Below the pieces are notes generated by a model. The model was given only the letters and a program-made list of their open reading frames with translations, ran no database searches and was not told where the DNA came from. Below, piece by piece: positions 11,201 to 23,711 of a DNA stretch of 64,000 nt (the stretch's first letter is position 1; each line of letters starts with the position of its first letter). The stretch covers positions 81,867,868-81,931,867 of the forward strand of contig OY282607.1 in NCBI GenBank assembly GCA_958298945.1, given 5' to 3'. Position numbers and translations under genes: made by a program. Source of the stretch: Atherix ibis (Eukaryota; Arthropoda; Insecta; Diptera; Athericidae).

Positions 11201-13485
11201 TTTTTTACATTATCTTATCCGTTTGTTTTTATTCAAAAATGTCAAATCTATTAAGTCATTTGAAAAGTGAACGAACTTTAGTGCTATTTAAGAAAATAAT
11301 TCAAAAAGTAATAAAACAAATATCCTTTTTTATATGGAAGTTATTGAAATTATGGTAAATGCTTATATCCTTGTATTTGCAAAATAGAACTACTTTAAGC
11401 ATGTATGTATCGAATTTGTGTATATTTTTTTTTTTGAAATCTTCACCAAAAAATTGGCTACGAAAAAAACCCCACCCAATAAAATTCAGGATTAAGTCCT
11501 AAGTAAATAAATAAATTTTTCTTATTGATATTCTACATGCATTACAAGGCTATGTGACCTTTGGTTCATCTGTAAATTAATATCCACTTGATTTTTATAC
11601 TGATTTATAATCGATATATTAATTTGTGATATTAAAATTTCAATATTTCGTATATTTTACTCTTAATAAAAATACTTAATATTTTATTTTCAGTTATTTA
11701 AAGAAAAACACTTTTTTTTAAGAAAAGGAAGGAATATTTCTGTCTTCCTTAATTCATAAATTTGTACTTAAAATCTAAAATCGCTGATTTATGGTATAAA
11801 TATTTTTTGTATTATTTTGTAGAAGAAACATTTAAAATTTTTTCAAAGTTATATAAATAAAATAGATTTTATTTGAACATGTATTATGATGATGAAAGAG
11901 AAAAGCCAGATTTTAAACGAACAATGAATATATAAGATTGATCTTTGGAGAAACAGTGTTACTACTTAGAATTCAGTTTGAGTATCAAAGTCTTTATGTA
12001 CCGGCTCATCCTGGTTGACATTGAATCTGCATTTTCTGATCTGTGAATTGTTCGCACAAAAACTGAAAAGAAAATGTTGCTGGGAGCTGAGAACGAAAAC
12101 TCTTCAACTTTAAAAAGATATTCCGGTAAAAGGAAGAGACGACAAACCAAATGTGAGTTTCTTATACACTATAAAGTGTAGAGCTTATGTAGAAATGATT
12201 GTCCCAACAAAACAAAAAATAGAAAAAAATTGTCCACCTTTTCCTCATACCAAGCTCAACCGTTTATTGTTCAGAAATACACAACCAAAAGTTTAATTTC
12301 TTTTAACCATGGAGGCCAAGGATCAACTATACACAACAAAGATTCATTCTTTTTCCTATTTTTTCTGATTATATAAGACATCTAATACAATTTAAATTCA
12401 ACCGAATATCAAATCCTTCTCAACTGTACGAATAAATGGAGGCCAAAAATTACACCAAATAAGAGGCTTTTATTTTGTATTCGCAAAAGTTTACAAACGA
12501 CCAAAGTTAGCTAAGCTTATGTGTAACACTTCTACATACATACCATATATACGAATGCACGACTATATATTTATTCGTCTCCTTTTCATTCTTATATTTA
12601 TATCGTTTCCGAAATTCTTTATTAAAACGTATTTCAATGTCATGAAATCCATACAAAAGAGTCAAATATTATATTGTTGAAACACACTGTTTTCAAAGAG
12701 CAATGATCCTGAGAACCAATTTTTCTTTCCCACTCCTCGATTCTTCTTACTATCTATTTTTCCACAAACATGGTCCCCAATAATTTCTATAAATACAGCG
12801 TTCTTTTCAACTTAAAATTCGCTTTATTTTTTCTGATTTTATGATTAGTTCACGTCGCCAAATACCAAAATACCGGCGTTTTCACTTGTTCACCCGTTGT
12901 TTAATTTTTGTATTCAACGTCTTCTGCATTGTCAAGTTTAAGAATCAAATAAGGTACGCTAGTTTAGACATATTCAAATCTTCTTTATAAGTAAAATTAT
13001 TAAATTTCATATGCTCCACTTGATGGTATTGACAAAAAAAATTTAGATCGCTTTCTTTAGAGTCACGTCTCTATAAACTTGAAAATTGATTCTGACTGAA
13101 GCGTAAAAAGCAGGAGCCTTGAAATTTTAATAGAATGAATATGACAATATACTTATCATCTAACCCACCTGTAAAAAAAGCTAAAAAAAATTATCCGTCA
13201 AGGATCTATATTGTTATTTTTTTTATTTGAATGCAAAATTGATTATAGCAAAAATATTGGTTTAGTCAAAAATAATTTATTTATCATTAGAATTTACAAG
13301 TAAAAAATTTTTCTACGATTTGAAAAGTGTTGACATAACAGAAAATTTGATTATGTAAAAAATAACAAAATCCAAAGTGTGTAAGACGCAGTAAATGAAT
13401 AATAAATACACGATTTTTCAAGGGTAGGTAAATCTTTTCTAAGGAAATATATTCCCAAAACGTTTATTGCAGCACTAAATTCGGG
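8226..13485. other. AT-rich intergenic DNA
   Basis: About 5.2 kb without a recognisable gene. Two less AT-rich patches (8880-9140 and 10680-10910) contain open frames of about 60 codons with no motif. Open frames at 9513-9737 and 11962-12150 on the minus strand are likewise unsupported. No terminal inverted repeats or long internal repeats were noticed. Confidence 0.45.
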
Positions 13486-15425
13486 ATTTTCTGAACAAAT
13501 TTTACTGAACAATTTTTACTAAACAATTTTAACTAAAAAGTTTTTTTGAAAATTTTTACTGAACAATTTTTACTGAACATTTTTAGTGAACATTTTTATT
13601 GGTCATTTTTACGGAACATTTTTACTAAACATTTTTACTGAACAATTTTAAGCAAAACAGTTTTTTTTAACAATTTTAACTGAAAAAATTCACTGAAAAT
13701 TTTTAGTAAACATTTTTACTGAAAATTTTTACTGAACAACTTTAACTGAAAGTTTTACTGAACATTTTTACTGAACAATTTTAACTGAAAGTTTTACTGA
13801 ACAATTTTAAGCAAAACAATTTTTTTTGAACAATTTTAACTGAAAAAATTCACTGAAAATTTTTAGTGAACGTTTTTACTGAAAATTTTTACTGAACAAT
13901 TTTAACTGAAAAAATTTAGTGAAAATTTTTAATGAACATTTTTAGTAAATATTTTTACGGAAAGTTTTTACTGAATATTTTTACTGAACAATTTTAACTG
14001 AAAAAATTTACTGAAAAATTTTAATGAACATTTTTACTGAAAATGTTTACTGAAAATTTTTAGTGAACATTTTTACTGAAAATTTTTACTGAACAATTTT
14101 AACGGAAAAAAATTTAGTGAAAATTTTTAATGAACATTTTTACTGAACATTTTAACTGAACAATTTTAACTGAAAATTGTTATTGAAAATTTTAACTGAA
14201 AGTTTTACTGAACATTTTTACTGAACAATTTTAACTGAAAGTTTTACTGAACATTTTTACTGAACAATTTTAAGCAAAACAGTTTTTTTTTAACAATTTT
14301 AACTGAAAAAATTCACTGAAAATTTTTAGTAAACATTTTTACTGAAAATTTTTACTAAACAATTTTAACTGAAAAAATTTAGTGAAATTTTTTAATGAAC
14401 ATTTTTACTGAAAATGTTTACTGAAAATTTTTACTGAACAATTTTAAGCAAAACAGTTTTTTTTGAACAATTTTAACTGAAAAAATTCACTGAAAATTTT
14501 TAGTGAACATTTTTACTGAAAATTTTTACTGAACAATTTTAACTGAAAAAATTTAGTGAAAATTTTTAATGAACATTTTTACTGAAAATGTTTACTGAAA
14601 ATTTTTACTGAATATTTTTACGGAAAATTTTTACTGAATATTTTTACTGAACAATTTTAACTGAAAAAATTTACTGAAAAATTTTAATGAACATTTTTAC
14701 AGAAAATGTTTACTGAACATTTTTAGTGAACATTTTTACTAAAAAATTTTAACTGAATAATTTTAACTGAAAATTTTTACTGAACATTTTTACTGAATAT
14801 TTTTACTAAACAATTTTAACTGAAAAAATTTACTGAACAATTTTAATGAACATTTTTACTGAAAATGTTTACTGAAAATTTTTAGTGAACATTTTTACTA
14901 AACAATTTTAACTGAATAATTTTAACTGAAAATTTTTACTGAACATTTTAACTGAATATTTTTACTAAACAATTTTAACTGAAAAAATTTACTGCAAAAT
15001 TTTATGAATATTTTTACTGAAAATTTTTAGTAAACATTTTTACTAAACAATTTTAACTGAATAATTTGAACTGAAAATTTTTTACTGAATATTTTTACTG
15101 AATATTTTTACTGAATAATTTTAACTAAAAAAATTCACTGAAAATGTTTAGTGAACATTTTTACTGAACATTTTAACTGAACAATTTTAACTGAAAATTT
15201 TTACTGAACATTTTCACCGAATATTTTTACTGAACAATTTTAACTGAAAAAATTCACTGAAAATGTTTACTGAAAATTTTTAGTGAACAATTTTCACTGA
15301 AAAAATTCACTGAAAATTTATAGTGAACATTTTTAATGCACAATTTTAAGTAAACAGTTTTTTTTTGAACAATTTTAACTGAAAAAATTTACTGAACTGT
15401 TTTAGTGAACATTTTAACTGAAAAG
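13486..15425. repeat. Minisatellite of a 13-15-base ACTGAACATTTTT unit
   Basis: About 1.94 kb of head-to-tail units reading ACTGAACATTTTT, ACTGAAAATTTTT or AACTGAACAATTTT, roughly 140 units by estimate. Units vary mainly in run length and in C/A at one position. A longer block containing an AAGCAAAACAGTTTTTTTT-like variant followed by AACTGAAAAAATTCACTG recurs near 13650, 13808, 14272, 14446 and 15345, so there is higher-order duplication. No frame stays open. Confidence 0.95.
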
Positions 15426-15533
15426 AAAATTTTTGCCGGGCAATTTTTTCCGCTTGTAGAAATTTTTGGAGACATCTTGTCAGAAATATCCATTTCATTA
15501 ATCATACAAAAACAATCATTTTTTTTAGATGTA

Positions 15534-15600
15534 TGAAATTAAACGTTAAATTATATTTTACTAAAGTAAAAAATAAAATATAATTTAACGTTTAATTTCA
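15534..15600. repeat. 27-base perfect inverted repeat
   Basis: 15534-15560 (TGAAATTAAACGTTAAATTA and on) is an exact reverse complement of 15574-15600, with a 13-base spacer. It lies just after the minisatellite. It may be a tiny foldback element; TA lies just outside each arm but not symmetrically. Confidence 0.8.
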
Positions 15601-17589
15601 ATTATCTGTCTTACTGGAAAATTTCCAAAGTTTCAATTGTGCACATTTATAAAATACGAATATATTGTAGTATATAATAATTTATTGTTGGGGGATGTAA
15701 AAAATATAAGGAAATATACTCGAAAACATATGTTGCCATTTAAGTAGCGGATAAAGTTGAAATTATGCTAAGTGTATAGCACAACAGATTTTCTTTAAAA
15801 TCCATTTTCTTATAGGAATATTTAACTAAACGAGTTCAATGAAACTGTAGTGTAACAAAACACTTAAGATATTGGCAACAGTTTAGAGATTTATGAAGTG
15901 AATTTATTAAAAACTTTTCCACATAACAACTTTTGCAACTTGTTGATGATGGATAAGATAAAAGACAACTTATCGATATAGAAGATTATTTCTGAAGATA
16001 AACAGATATCTGTATTTAGTACTTTGTATAATATTTTTGTTTTCTATTGTATACTTATTTGATAATAATTCAAAAATATTATTTAAGCTCTTATATCGTA
16101 AGACATCAGCGGAACTCATTGAATTTTATTTATTGTATTCGACTGCAAATGTTATTAAACTTTCTGGTTATACGTGGGTGAGTTATATTTCCAAAAAGGA
16201 CAAAATGAATTTTTTCTATTACTGAAAGTGTTTTAATTTCAATTGTGTGTGTATGTGTAGGGATTTGGAGATTTTTGTATCTAGGTGCGACATCATCATA
16301 TTGAAGTGTGTCGATGCCTGTTTTTTATTGTTAATTTGTTTTTGATAATTTATATTCACTATACATACACGTACTAAATTCATTCACCAAATTACATATT
16401 TGAAAACTAATAGAATTCTTTAATTTTTGGTTTTTATATTAATTACTGGCTTCAGATTTAATATGACCTGATTACTCAAACATATCATCTAGCCATAGTA
16501 GTCCCTTGTTACACTCCCAAAATTCGTTTTTATATTTTTCTAATTTATGTAATTTATCTAAAAGTAGTTGTTCATTCGTTAGATACTAATAAACTATAGC
16601 AACAATAGAAAGAATCGAACATTTCCTATATTCGTTTAATCTATAATTAATAAAAGAAAATATATTAAAGAAAAAAAATAACCGAGAAAAAGCAATGATG
16701 GCGGATGAAATGGGGCAGGAAAAAAGGTTTTCCTTTTTGTATAACGAAATGTTTCAGTAATTTATTCCTAATCGTAGTAAATCGTTCGATAGCACTCAAT
16801 TCGTTCGTAATGGATCATTTTTCTTCGAACATTCTTTGATTAATCAATAGCAATAGCCAAACTGATGGCCATAAATATTTAGTGTTATTTGAAATATTCC
16901 AATTGCAATGGGCTCCATTTGGCTTATATACATGTATGAATATTTTCTATATATGGAGTATAAAATATCCCCAACAATTGGAATGTAGGAGAGGGATTAG
17001 GTTACGTGTTCTATGAAGCGACTAATCAGTTAAAGATTATTTAGATTTTTATTAAACGTGTGAAATCTTATTTTCTGTATTAATGCTCCTTTTGGGAGGA
17101 AGAATGTTCATCATTAAGTCTTTTGTTTTTGTCATTTTGATTTGTTTATTGATTATAGTAAGTAAAATTACCCTTAAAATATTATATTCTAAAAAAAAAA
17201 TTCCTAAATTAAAGTAAAACTATTTTATTATTGTTTGTTTGCTTGTTTATATGGAAGGTCTCTTAGACATGAGGCAAGGGACATTTTATAGTACTACGAC
17301 CACTGGGACCTTTGGCGGCTTCAAAGTTCGTATGAGTTGGCAATATCAATTTTCTAAGCGAAACTGGTCTATTTTTAGTAGTCTAGATCAGTAATAGTTT
17401 GTTGAATTTTTAAAAAAAACCATATGAGAAAGGGCTCATCAATTTGTGTATATGTAAAGTAAAGTTTAATAGAACAGCTCAAAAATTTGAAAAAGGAAAA
17501 GCCTAACAATATTAAATTACACAATGGTGTAGGTCAATTAACTTCACTAAATCTCGAAATTACACAACCTGCGAACTTTTTGCGCAAAA
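15601..17589. other. AT-rich intergenic DNA
   Basis: Nothing recognised in about 2 kb. An open frame at 16037-16225 (62 codons) is Ile/Leu/Tyr-rich and lacks any family resemblance. Confidence 0.45.
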
Positions 17590-17880
17590 AGCAAAAATTT
17601 ATGTTGCTTTGTGGCTTAAGGTACTACATTGTTAAAACCCCATGTGGTTTAGAATAAAATCTTTAAGTTTAGATTAAAAAAACAGTCAGTTTTCGCGCAC
17701 ATAATGGTATTTCCAATAGTGACTTATGACTTTTCAGAGCCCCATATATGACAAATTTTATTATTAACGGATTCACTTAGCCCCATCGTTAAAGAATTTT
17801 TTTGTTGAAAAATCAACATCTAAAACCTTATATTCCAGTACCCAATCAGTATATCTTCTGCATAATTTAATGCTTTATTT
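17590..17880 (-). pseudogene. Tc1/mariner-IS630 transposase fragment, copy 4
   Basis: Very degraded. Minus-strand pieces RRYTDWVLEYKVLDVDF, FFNDG and LSYMGL align with the copy at 7745-8080. The second catalytic block survives only as HMGF, stop, then QCSTLSHKA, without a recognisable Asp. Nucleotide similarity to 8080-8225 continues beyond the coding part to about 18032, which supports a shared element. Confidence 0.6.
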
Positions 17881-18470
17881 GATAGTTAATCAATCCAAAT
17901 TGTAAAATTTTGAACTAAACAACTGTGTCCTTGAATAAAATATATGTTTAACAGTTGAGAAATAACAGAGCTATAAGTTTCAAATTATAAAATGAATAAT
18001 TCTTTTTTTAATGACTATGGATTAATTATTTTAAAAAAATTTAATGTTATCACAAAATAAATTTTATTTAAGTATTTTTTTTATGATTAAATAATTTTAA
18101 ACAAAAGTTTTTCTAATTTTTTATTAATTTTAGTAAAAAAAATTAATAAAAATGAGAAAAAATTAATGCCTTAGAAAATAATTATCTGTAAAAATTTCAA
18201 AATTCTGAAAAGGATATTAAACGATAAAATGTTTAATCTAACATAATATATTGTATAATAAATATAATTTAAAATTCTATGAATATTCAATAAAAACTTA
18301 TTTCTTTATTGGATATATTTTTTTAGCTTTTTAGATATCAGAAAGAATCTAAAGTAACCTTTGATATAAAACGATCAATTTAAGCTTAACAAATAGGTTA
18401 AAAAAAGAACTTGAAAATAAAATTATTGCCCTATCCAAATTCTAATTGGAGGTAGTAGAAATTCTGAATC

Positions 18471-18541
18471 TACCCCAAGTTCTAATCAAAGTTCCGGGGA
18501 TGTAGTTTTCATCCCCGGAACTTTGATTAGAACTTGGGGTA
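18471..18541. mobile_element. Foldback MITE with CCCCAAGTTCTAATC arms
   Basis: Two exact 31-base inverted arms (18471-18501 and 18511-18541) around a 9-base loop. The outermost TA of each arm may be the target duplication, leaving CCCCAAGTTCTAATCAAAG as the terminus. The arms are GC-rich against the AT-rich surroundings, as expected for an inserted small element. The termini do not match the other mariner types here. Confidence 0.7.
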
Positions 18542-20858
18542 TATTGTATTATAAGTAGTGTGCAAATGATACACTAAAAAGGTCTCATTATTAGTCTAGT
18601 ATATATTTTTAGTGCGTCTGAAGATGTTGTTTGCTATTTCGTTAGTAGGCGACATAGATTATTTGAGCACCATGTGCCTAAATGTTTCTCCAACCAACTG
18701 ATCAGCACGTTCATTTCCCATAATTCCCAAATGCTTCAGTACCCAACGCAACTCTTTATTATTTTTTATTTTTTTAATTCAAAATATTTAATAACTTTAT
18801 AAAAAAAAATAATTATAATTTAGATAAAAAATTCCCTCTTGATTTCAAATATTTTTACGCATAGTCAATTAAAGGTAAATTTATAACTCTATAAATTTAC
18901 CCACCATATTGAGTTCGCAATCATTCAAATACTTATAAATTTATTTAATTATTAAAAATTAATATTAAAGGTTATTTATATATTTTCATAAAAAATATTA
19001 TAAGGATTAAGCGTACTAATTTTTTAATGGAAAAATAAATATTGTATAAAAAATTATTATTGAAAAATTTAAAAAAAAAAATATTAAAGTATATTTAATA
19101 TTTATAATATTTACGTATTTTCAATGGATCACGAAATATTTATTAAAGAATATTTTATTATTTTTTTCTCTCTATAAAATAAGAATAGAATAATTTTAAA
19201 GTCGTTAGAAAGTAATTATTATTGATCGTAAATGATATATGAGCTAGAAACTAAATAATTCACGTAATATCATTGCGTCAACGAATAGAATGAATTTTAA
19301 AATTTTCTCATAATTCCAACTATAATTAATAAATATTCCATTGCCTTCGATAGATTCGAAATAATAATTTTGAAATAACTACCCACAATGGTAATTTGAG
19401 AAATTTTTTAAAAGTCGTCAATGTATTTTATCTATTATTAGCTAATTACTTTCCAAACAGCCTAAGGACATAGTCGATATATTGAATATTGAAAATAATC
19501 AAAGTAACGACAACAGGTCATTAAATTCAATATGTAGAATTAATTTTTTATGAAAAAATTTCTTTTTCAATAGAAAAACTTTTCTCAGAACATCTGTTTC
19601 GTCTCTCATAAACCTCTCCACCGTGCATGTATAATGAATAAGAATCCACATTGATACAGTATTTGCTCATCGAAAATCAATATATAAAAGAGGTTAATGT
19701 CTCCCCCGTCTTAAAGAAAGCTGCCGACCATAATTTACTCAGAAAAATTCATAGGTATAAAAGAAAAGCAAACTAAAAAATACAAAATATATTGAATAGA
19801 AAGTACTGATGGACAAGCTTCATTAATAAATCATTGCATCAATATATTTGCCCCTTCCATAAATGTGACTCTAATTTAAATGGAAGTAATTATTTTTAAC
19901 CAATAAATTATCGTTCAACACTTTGATACGGTCTGTCTCTATGGTTCGGTCAGTTAGACAACCAACCACCAAAGGATAACGCTCAACAGTAGTTTTGTGC
20001 TTTCTGAGTATTTTAAAACACGCCATAAAGTAATATTATCACAATATATAACGAAAAATTCTATTGTAATAAGTCTCTGATACACGAGAAGATATAAAAT
20101 ATTTTTTCAACACGCAACTATCATTTAATACAATATTAAAAAAAAAATTATATATTAACATAAAAAATCATAAATAAAAAAATACACGGAAAGAAATAAA
20201 ATACCGGAAAAAGCTTTATTCATAAAAATAGACACCTACTAAACGTCGTTGCACCAAAAAAAAAAAAAAAAAAAAAACAGGACAGAAGAGTAATTTGCAG
20301 AAAGCCAACCATCATTAAGTTAGTATTTGATGTTGATAGCCATTTTATTATATGTATTATTAATTTATAATTTTTTAAAGTGATATTGTGTACGTATTCG
20401 ACCAGCGAATACAAACTATAAATAAATTAGAATAAAATAAGTTGTAATTTGTATAGTAGTATTAGTGAAAATTGTTTTCGTTGAATTGAAAATTATAAGG
20501 ACATTCGAACAAATTTCATTCTCGTTCCGTTTTAGAAATAGTCAAAGTACTGCTTTTGTGATAAATGGTATCGACGATTAAAGACGATTGGGCTCATTCC
20601 TCATCGATTCGGTTTGAGCCTCTTAAGCGATCGACAACTACTTGCAATTATATTTTATAACAACAAAATAATTGGAAAAAATGTCATCGATACGTTTAGT
20701 AGTTTAAGTCGAAACGGAAAGTTCTGTTTTGAAAAAGCGCAAAAAATACAATATTCAAATCATACGTTGAAAAAAAAAATTATTTACGCAATATGGATAA
20801 TAATAAAACACAGAAAATTGTTGAAAAATTCGTTTATTTTCTATTTAGAGGGGGTAAA
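18542..20858. other. Intergenic DNA upstream of the GST gene
   Basis: About 2.3 kb of AT-rich sequence with no recognised gene. A run of A occurs at about 20256-20277. The last 400 bases presumably hold the promoter and 5' leader of the GST gene. A TTTCTATTTAG sequence ending near 20848, ten bases before the start codon, could be a 3' splice site of a leader intron; this is inference only. Confidence 0.4.
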
Positions 20859-21803
20859 ATGGCACCAATACTATACTATGTACCACCAAGTCCACCATGC
20901 CGATCGATTTTACTTCTTGGCAAAATGCTTGGAATCGAATTCGAATTGAAAACTGTCAATATTATGGAAGGAGAACACATGAAGAGTGAATTTATTCAGG
21001 TATATAGTATATATTGTAAATAAAATGATCAATTTGCGAATTTTTATTTATGGTAATACCGAAAATTTTAAATATTTTCATCTCTTTTTTATCACATAGC
21101 TGAACCCACAACATTGCATTCCAACTATGGATGATAATGATTTAATTTTATGGGAAAGGTAATTTTTATTTTTTTTATATATAGAAGATACTATGTTAAA
21201 TTTTAATTTTTTTAGCCGAGTCATTTTAGCATATTTAGTATCTGCATATGCGAGTGATGATAAGCTCTATCCAAAGGATATACGGGTTCGGGCTTTAGTC
21301 GATCAAAGGTTACAATTTGATTTGGGAACTTTGTATCAAAGAACTGCTGACTATTATGTAAGAGCTCAATTCGAGATAGACGTTTATTTATATAATAAAA
21401 ATATTATTTACAGTTTGGAACAATGTTTATGGGTGCACCACTTGATGAGACAAAAAAAGCAAAATTAGCCGAAGCACTTTTTTGGTTTGAATCTATACTA
21501 AAAGGACGAACATGGGTTGCAGCGGATGATTTTACTATCGCCGACTTATCATTGTGTGTATCTGTATCGCAAATTGAAGCGTTCGGTTTCGATTTGGCAC
21601 CATATCCGAAAGTTAGAGCATGGTTTCAACGATCCAAAGATGAACTAGAGCCACACGGCTATCAAGTAAACATTATGCCAGCATTTAAATGGAATCGATA
21701 ATTATCAAACATTACTGAAATATGCTAATCTTTTCAGGAAATCAATCAATCTGGTGCAGATATATTGGCTGGATTCCTACGTGCAAAACTTCAACCTAAC
21801 TAA
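20859..21803 (+). CDS. GstD11: Delta-class glutathione S-transferase, GstD11-like
   Basis: Cytosolic enzyme expected to conjugate glutathione to electrophiles (detoxification). Five exons join in frame: 20859-20999, 21100-21158, 21216-21357, 21414-21665 and 21738-21803, giving 219 residues, normal for delta GSTs. All introns are GT-AG and 56-100 bases long. The N-terminal thioredoxin-like domain has the delta signature PPSPPCRS with catalytic Ser11. Glutathione-site residues are in place: His52 and Ile54 (NPQHCIPT) and Glu66-Ser67-Arg68 (WESR). The C-terminal helical domain (about 90-219) includes LYPKDIRVRALVDQRLQFD and the N-capping segment FTIADLSL. The extended PPSPP start, GAPLDE and the tail GFLRAKLQPN recall Drosophila GstD11 more than other delta members. 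Reading through the fourth intron would give a different 15-residue tail ending at 21701; the spliced tail fits the family better. No stop or frameshift is seen. Confidence 0.92.
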
Positions 21804-22699
21804 AAACATCCATTCAACATTTTGGGAAGGATCCTCCTTTCCCACAACTCCTCTATCAGTGCAGCTTGAAAAAAAAATAAATAGATATATATATATATAT
21901 GTATGTAATAACTACGATTATCATCACTATAAACTCGATAGATGGATAAGGAATAATATATGGATAGATAAATGGATGCATAGATTGGATGGATATATGA
22001 TCGATGTTAATTTATTTGAAAATTGAAAAGTCAATAAATGTGTAAGGGTGTGTTTGTTTAATATTTGTGTGACCTATTAAAATTCTATTGATATTATATT
22101 GAAAAACAAAATTAAAATCTTAAAGATTAAAATTCAACAAAAAAAACAAACAAAAAAAACAAAAAAAAATACAAAATTAAAAGGATGCGGATTATGAGAA
22201 TATTATGGAAAAATGTGCTATCAATCATAGTCATAGCGTTTGTAACTATTATAATTTATTATTATACACACATTAAGTATGTATAGGAAAAATAATAATA
22301 ATAATAATAATACAATTCAATAAATTTTCAAACTAGAAATAAAAATGATATGTTCTTAAAAATAGACAAAAAATATTAGATAATATAAAATAAATGTGAA
22401 ATTAAAGATGGAAAAATAAAGAATATTTTAATTGATGGCAATATAAAGTGTGCATTTCGTCATGCTCTGTATCCTTTTTAAGTCTCCTTTATTTCCGTTA
22501 GAAGCAAATATATTCTTGGTTGTTGTGACTAACGAGATATCTTTTTCTTTATTTTTATTTCATCATCAACATAATCCTAGTTTCATCAAGCATATATATA
22601 TATATGTATACATATACATAAATATCATAAATTAATACCATCAATAACAAAATATATAATATTAATAGATATTTTTGTATACGCATAATAATACGATTT
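21804..22699. other. 3' flank of the GST gene
   Basis: AT-rich sequence with short microsatellites, an (AT)n run near 21887-21901 and an (AAT)n run near 22290-22310. No further gene recognised. Confidence 0.5.
21876..21881 (+). promoter_or_regulatory. Candidate polyadenylation signal AATAAA
   Basis: The first canonical AATAAA after the GST stop, 73 bases downstream. A second AATAAA is at 22033-22038. Which is used cannot be told from sequence. Confidence 0.5.
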
Positions 22700-22846
22700 A
22701 TTCAAAAGGATTTTAAAAAAACCGCGTCAATCGTTGCTGTTATTTTACGTAGTGTCTGTACGTTTCTTATAAATGTACTTTAGAAATAATCGGACAGATT
22801 TTTTTTTTGTAGGGACCTACCTATTCACTTATGATATAATCTAAGG
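22700..22846. repeat. Solo end of the CCTTAG-type element
   Basis: Reads from ACCGCGTCAATCG through GGACCTACCTATTCA to ATCTAAGG, paralleling the 48600-48762 end of the paired elements near 48 kb (ACCGCTTCAATCG ... GGCCTATCCAGTTC ... ACCTAAGG). Divergence is substantial, so it is an older copy or fragment. Only this one end was found here. Confidence 0.6.
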
Positions 22847-23339
22847 TTTGAGAAAAATTCAAATCAATAAAAAATAGTTCGCTTAAAAAATTTTTGTTAG
22901 ACTGTGAAAAACTAACTTATTAACATTTTATATAAATATTTAGTTAGTATTACTAGAGATTTGAAAAAAGTGAGGACTGAGATGGACTTTGTAAGAAAAT
23001 ATAAAATTACAGTAGACGATAAAGAGATAAAATCGTTAAAAATAATGAGACAAATGGCGAAATTTTTAATTAAATATAAATTTCCAAATAACACAAATGA
23101 TATGTTATTAATTTGTTAAAATTTCTGATCATCGGCACTAGAAAAAAGAAAAACTATTAAAATTTATTGTTACAAGATGGTAGGGAGGTGTTTTTAATAG
23201 GTTAAAATACCACACTATTAAGAAAATTCCTCTTTATATTTATTGAAAGGAATTCTTTTAATATCTATTGGTATTTTCAACTTTCTTGAGAAAAAAAAAT
23301 TAACAATGCAGGAAGGAGACCAGTCCAAAACCATTTTCC
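22847..23339. other. AT-rich intergenic DNA
   Basis: No gene recognised. The minus-strand open frame 22912-23094 is AT-driven. Confidence 0.4.
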
Positions 23340-23640
23340 GATGCCCCTTTTCTATAAAAAAAACAATGAATGTTATCACGATCATCTAGTTGAAAAATGA
23401 CCACTGGTCACCATAGTAAGATAGATACTTTTTAGTGGACATTGGTCATTCTATAGGATACCGATCACTTTAATTGATATTCTTATCTTCGTTACAGTAT
23501 TGATCATTTTAATGGCTACTGATCACTCTAATGACCACTGGTCACTTCGATGAGAACACTGGTCACTAACTGGACATAAGTTAATTTTTAATGAATATTG
23601 GTACTCTCGTTGTGGCATTGGTCATTTTTAAAGAATTTTT
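23340..23640. repeat. Degenerate ACTGGTCACT-type tandem repeat
   Basis: The words TGGTCA, TGATCA and GATCAC recur about every 18-26 bases across 23395-23625 (for example CCACTGGTCACCA, GACATTGGTCATT, CTACTGATCACTC, ACACTGGTCACTA), separated by AT-rich spacers. This looks like a decayed short tandem array. No coding frame. Confidence 0.55.
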
Positions 23641-23711
23641 TAATTCGAAACAAGAGTAAAATAATTTATATTGATTTGTATGGTACTTTATATTATATAA
23701 TATAAGTTGTA

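Noticed and set aside
20614..20949. Open frame of 111 codons overlapping the first GST exon
   Set aside because: It reads the GST exon in another frame; the spliced GST frame has full family support.
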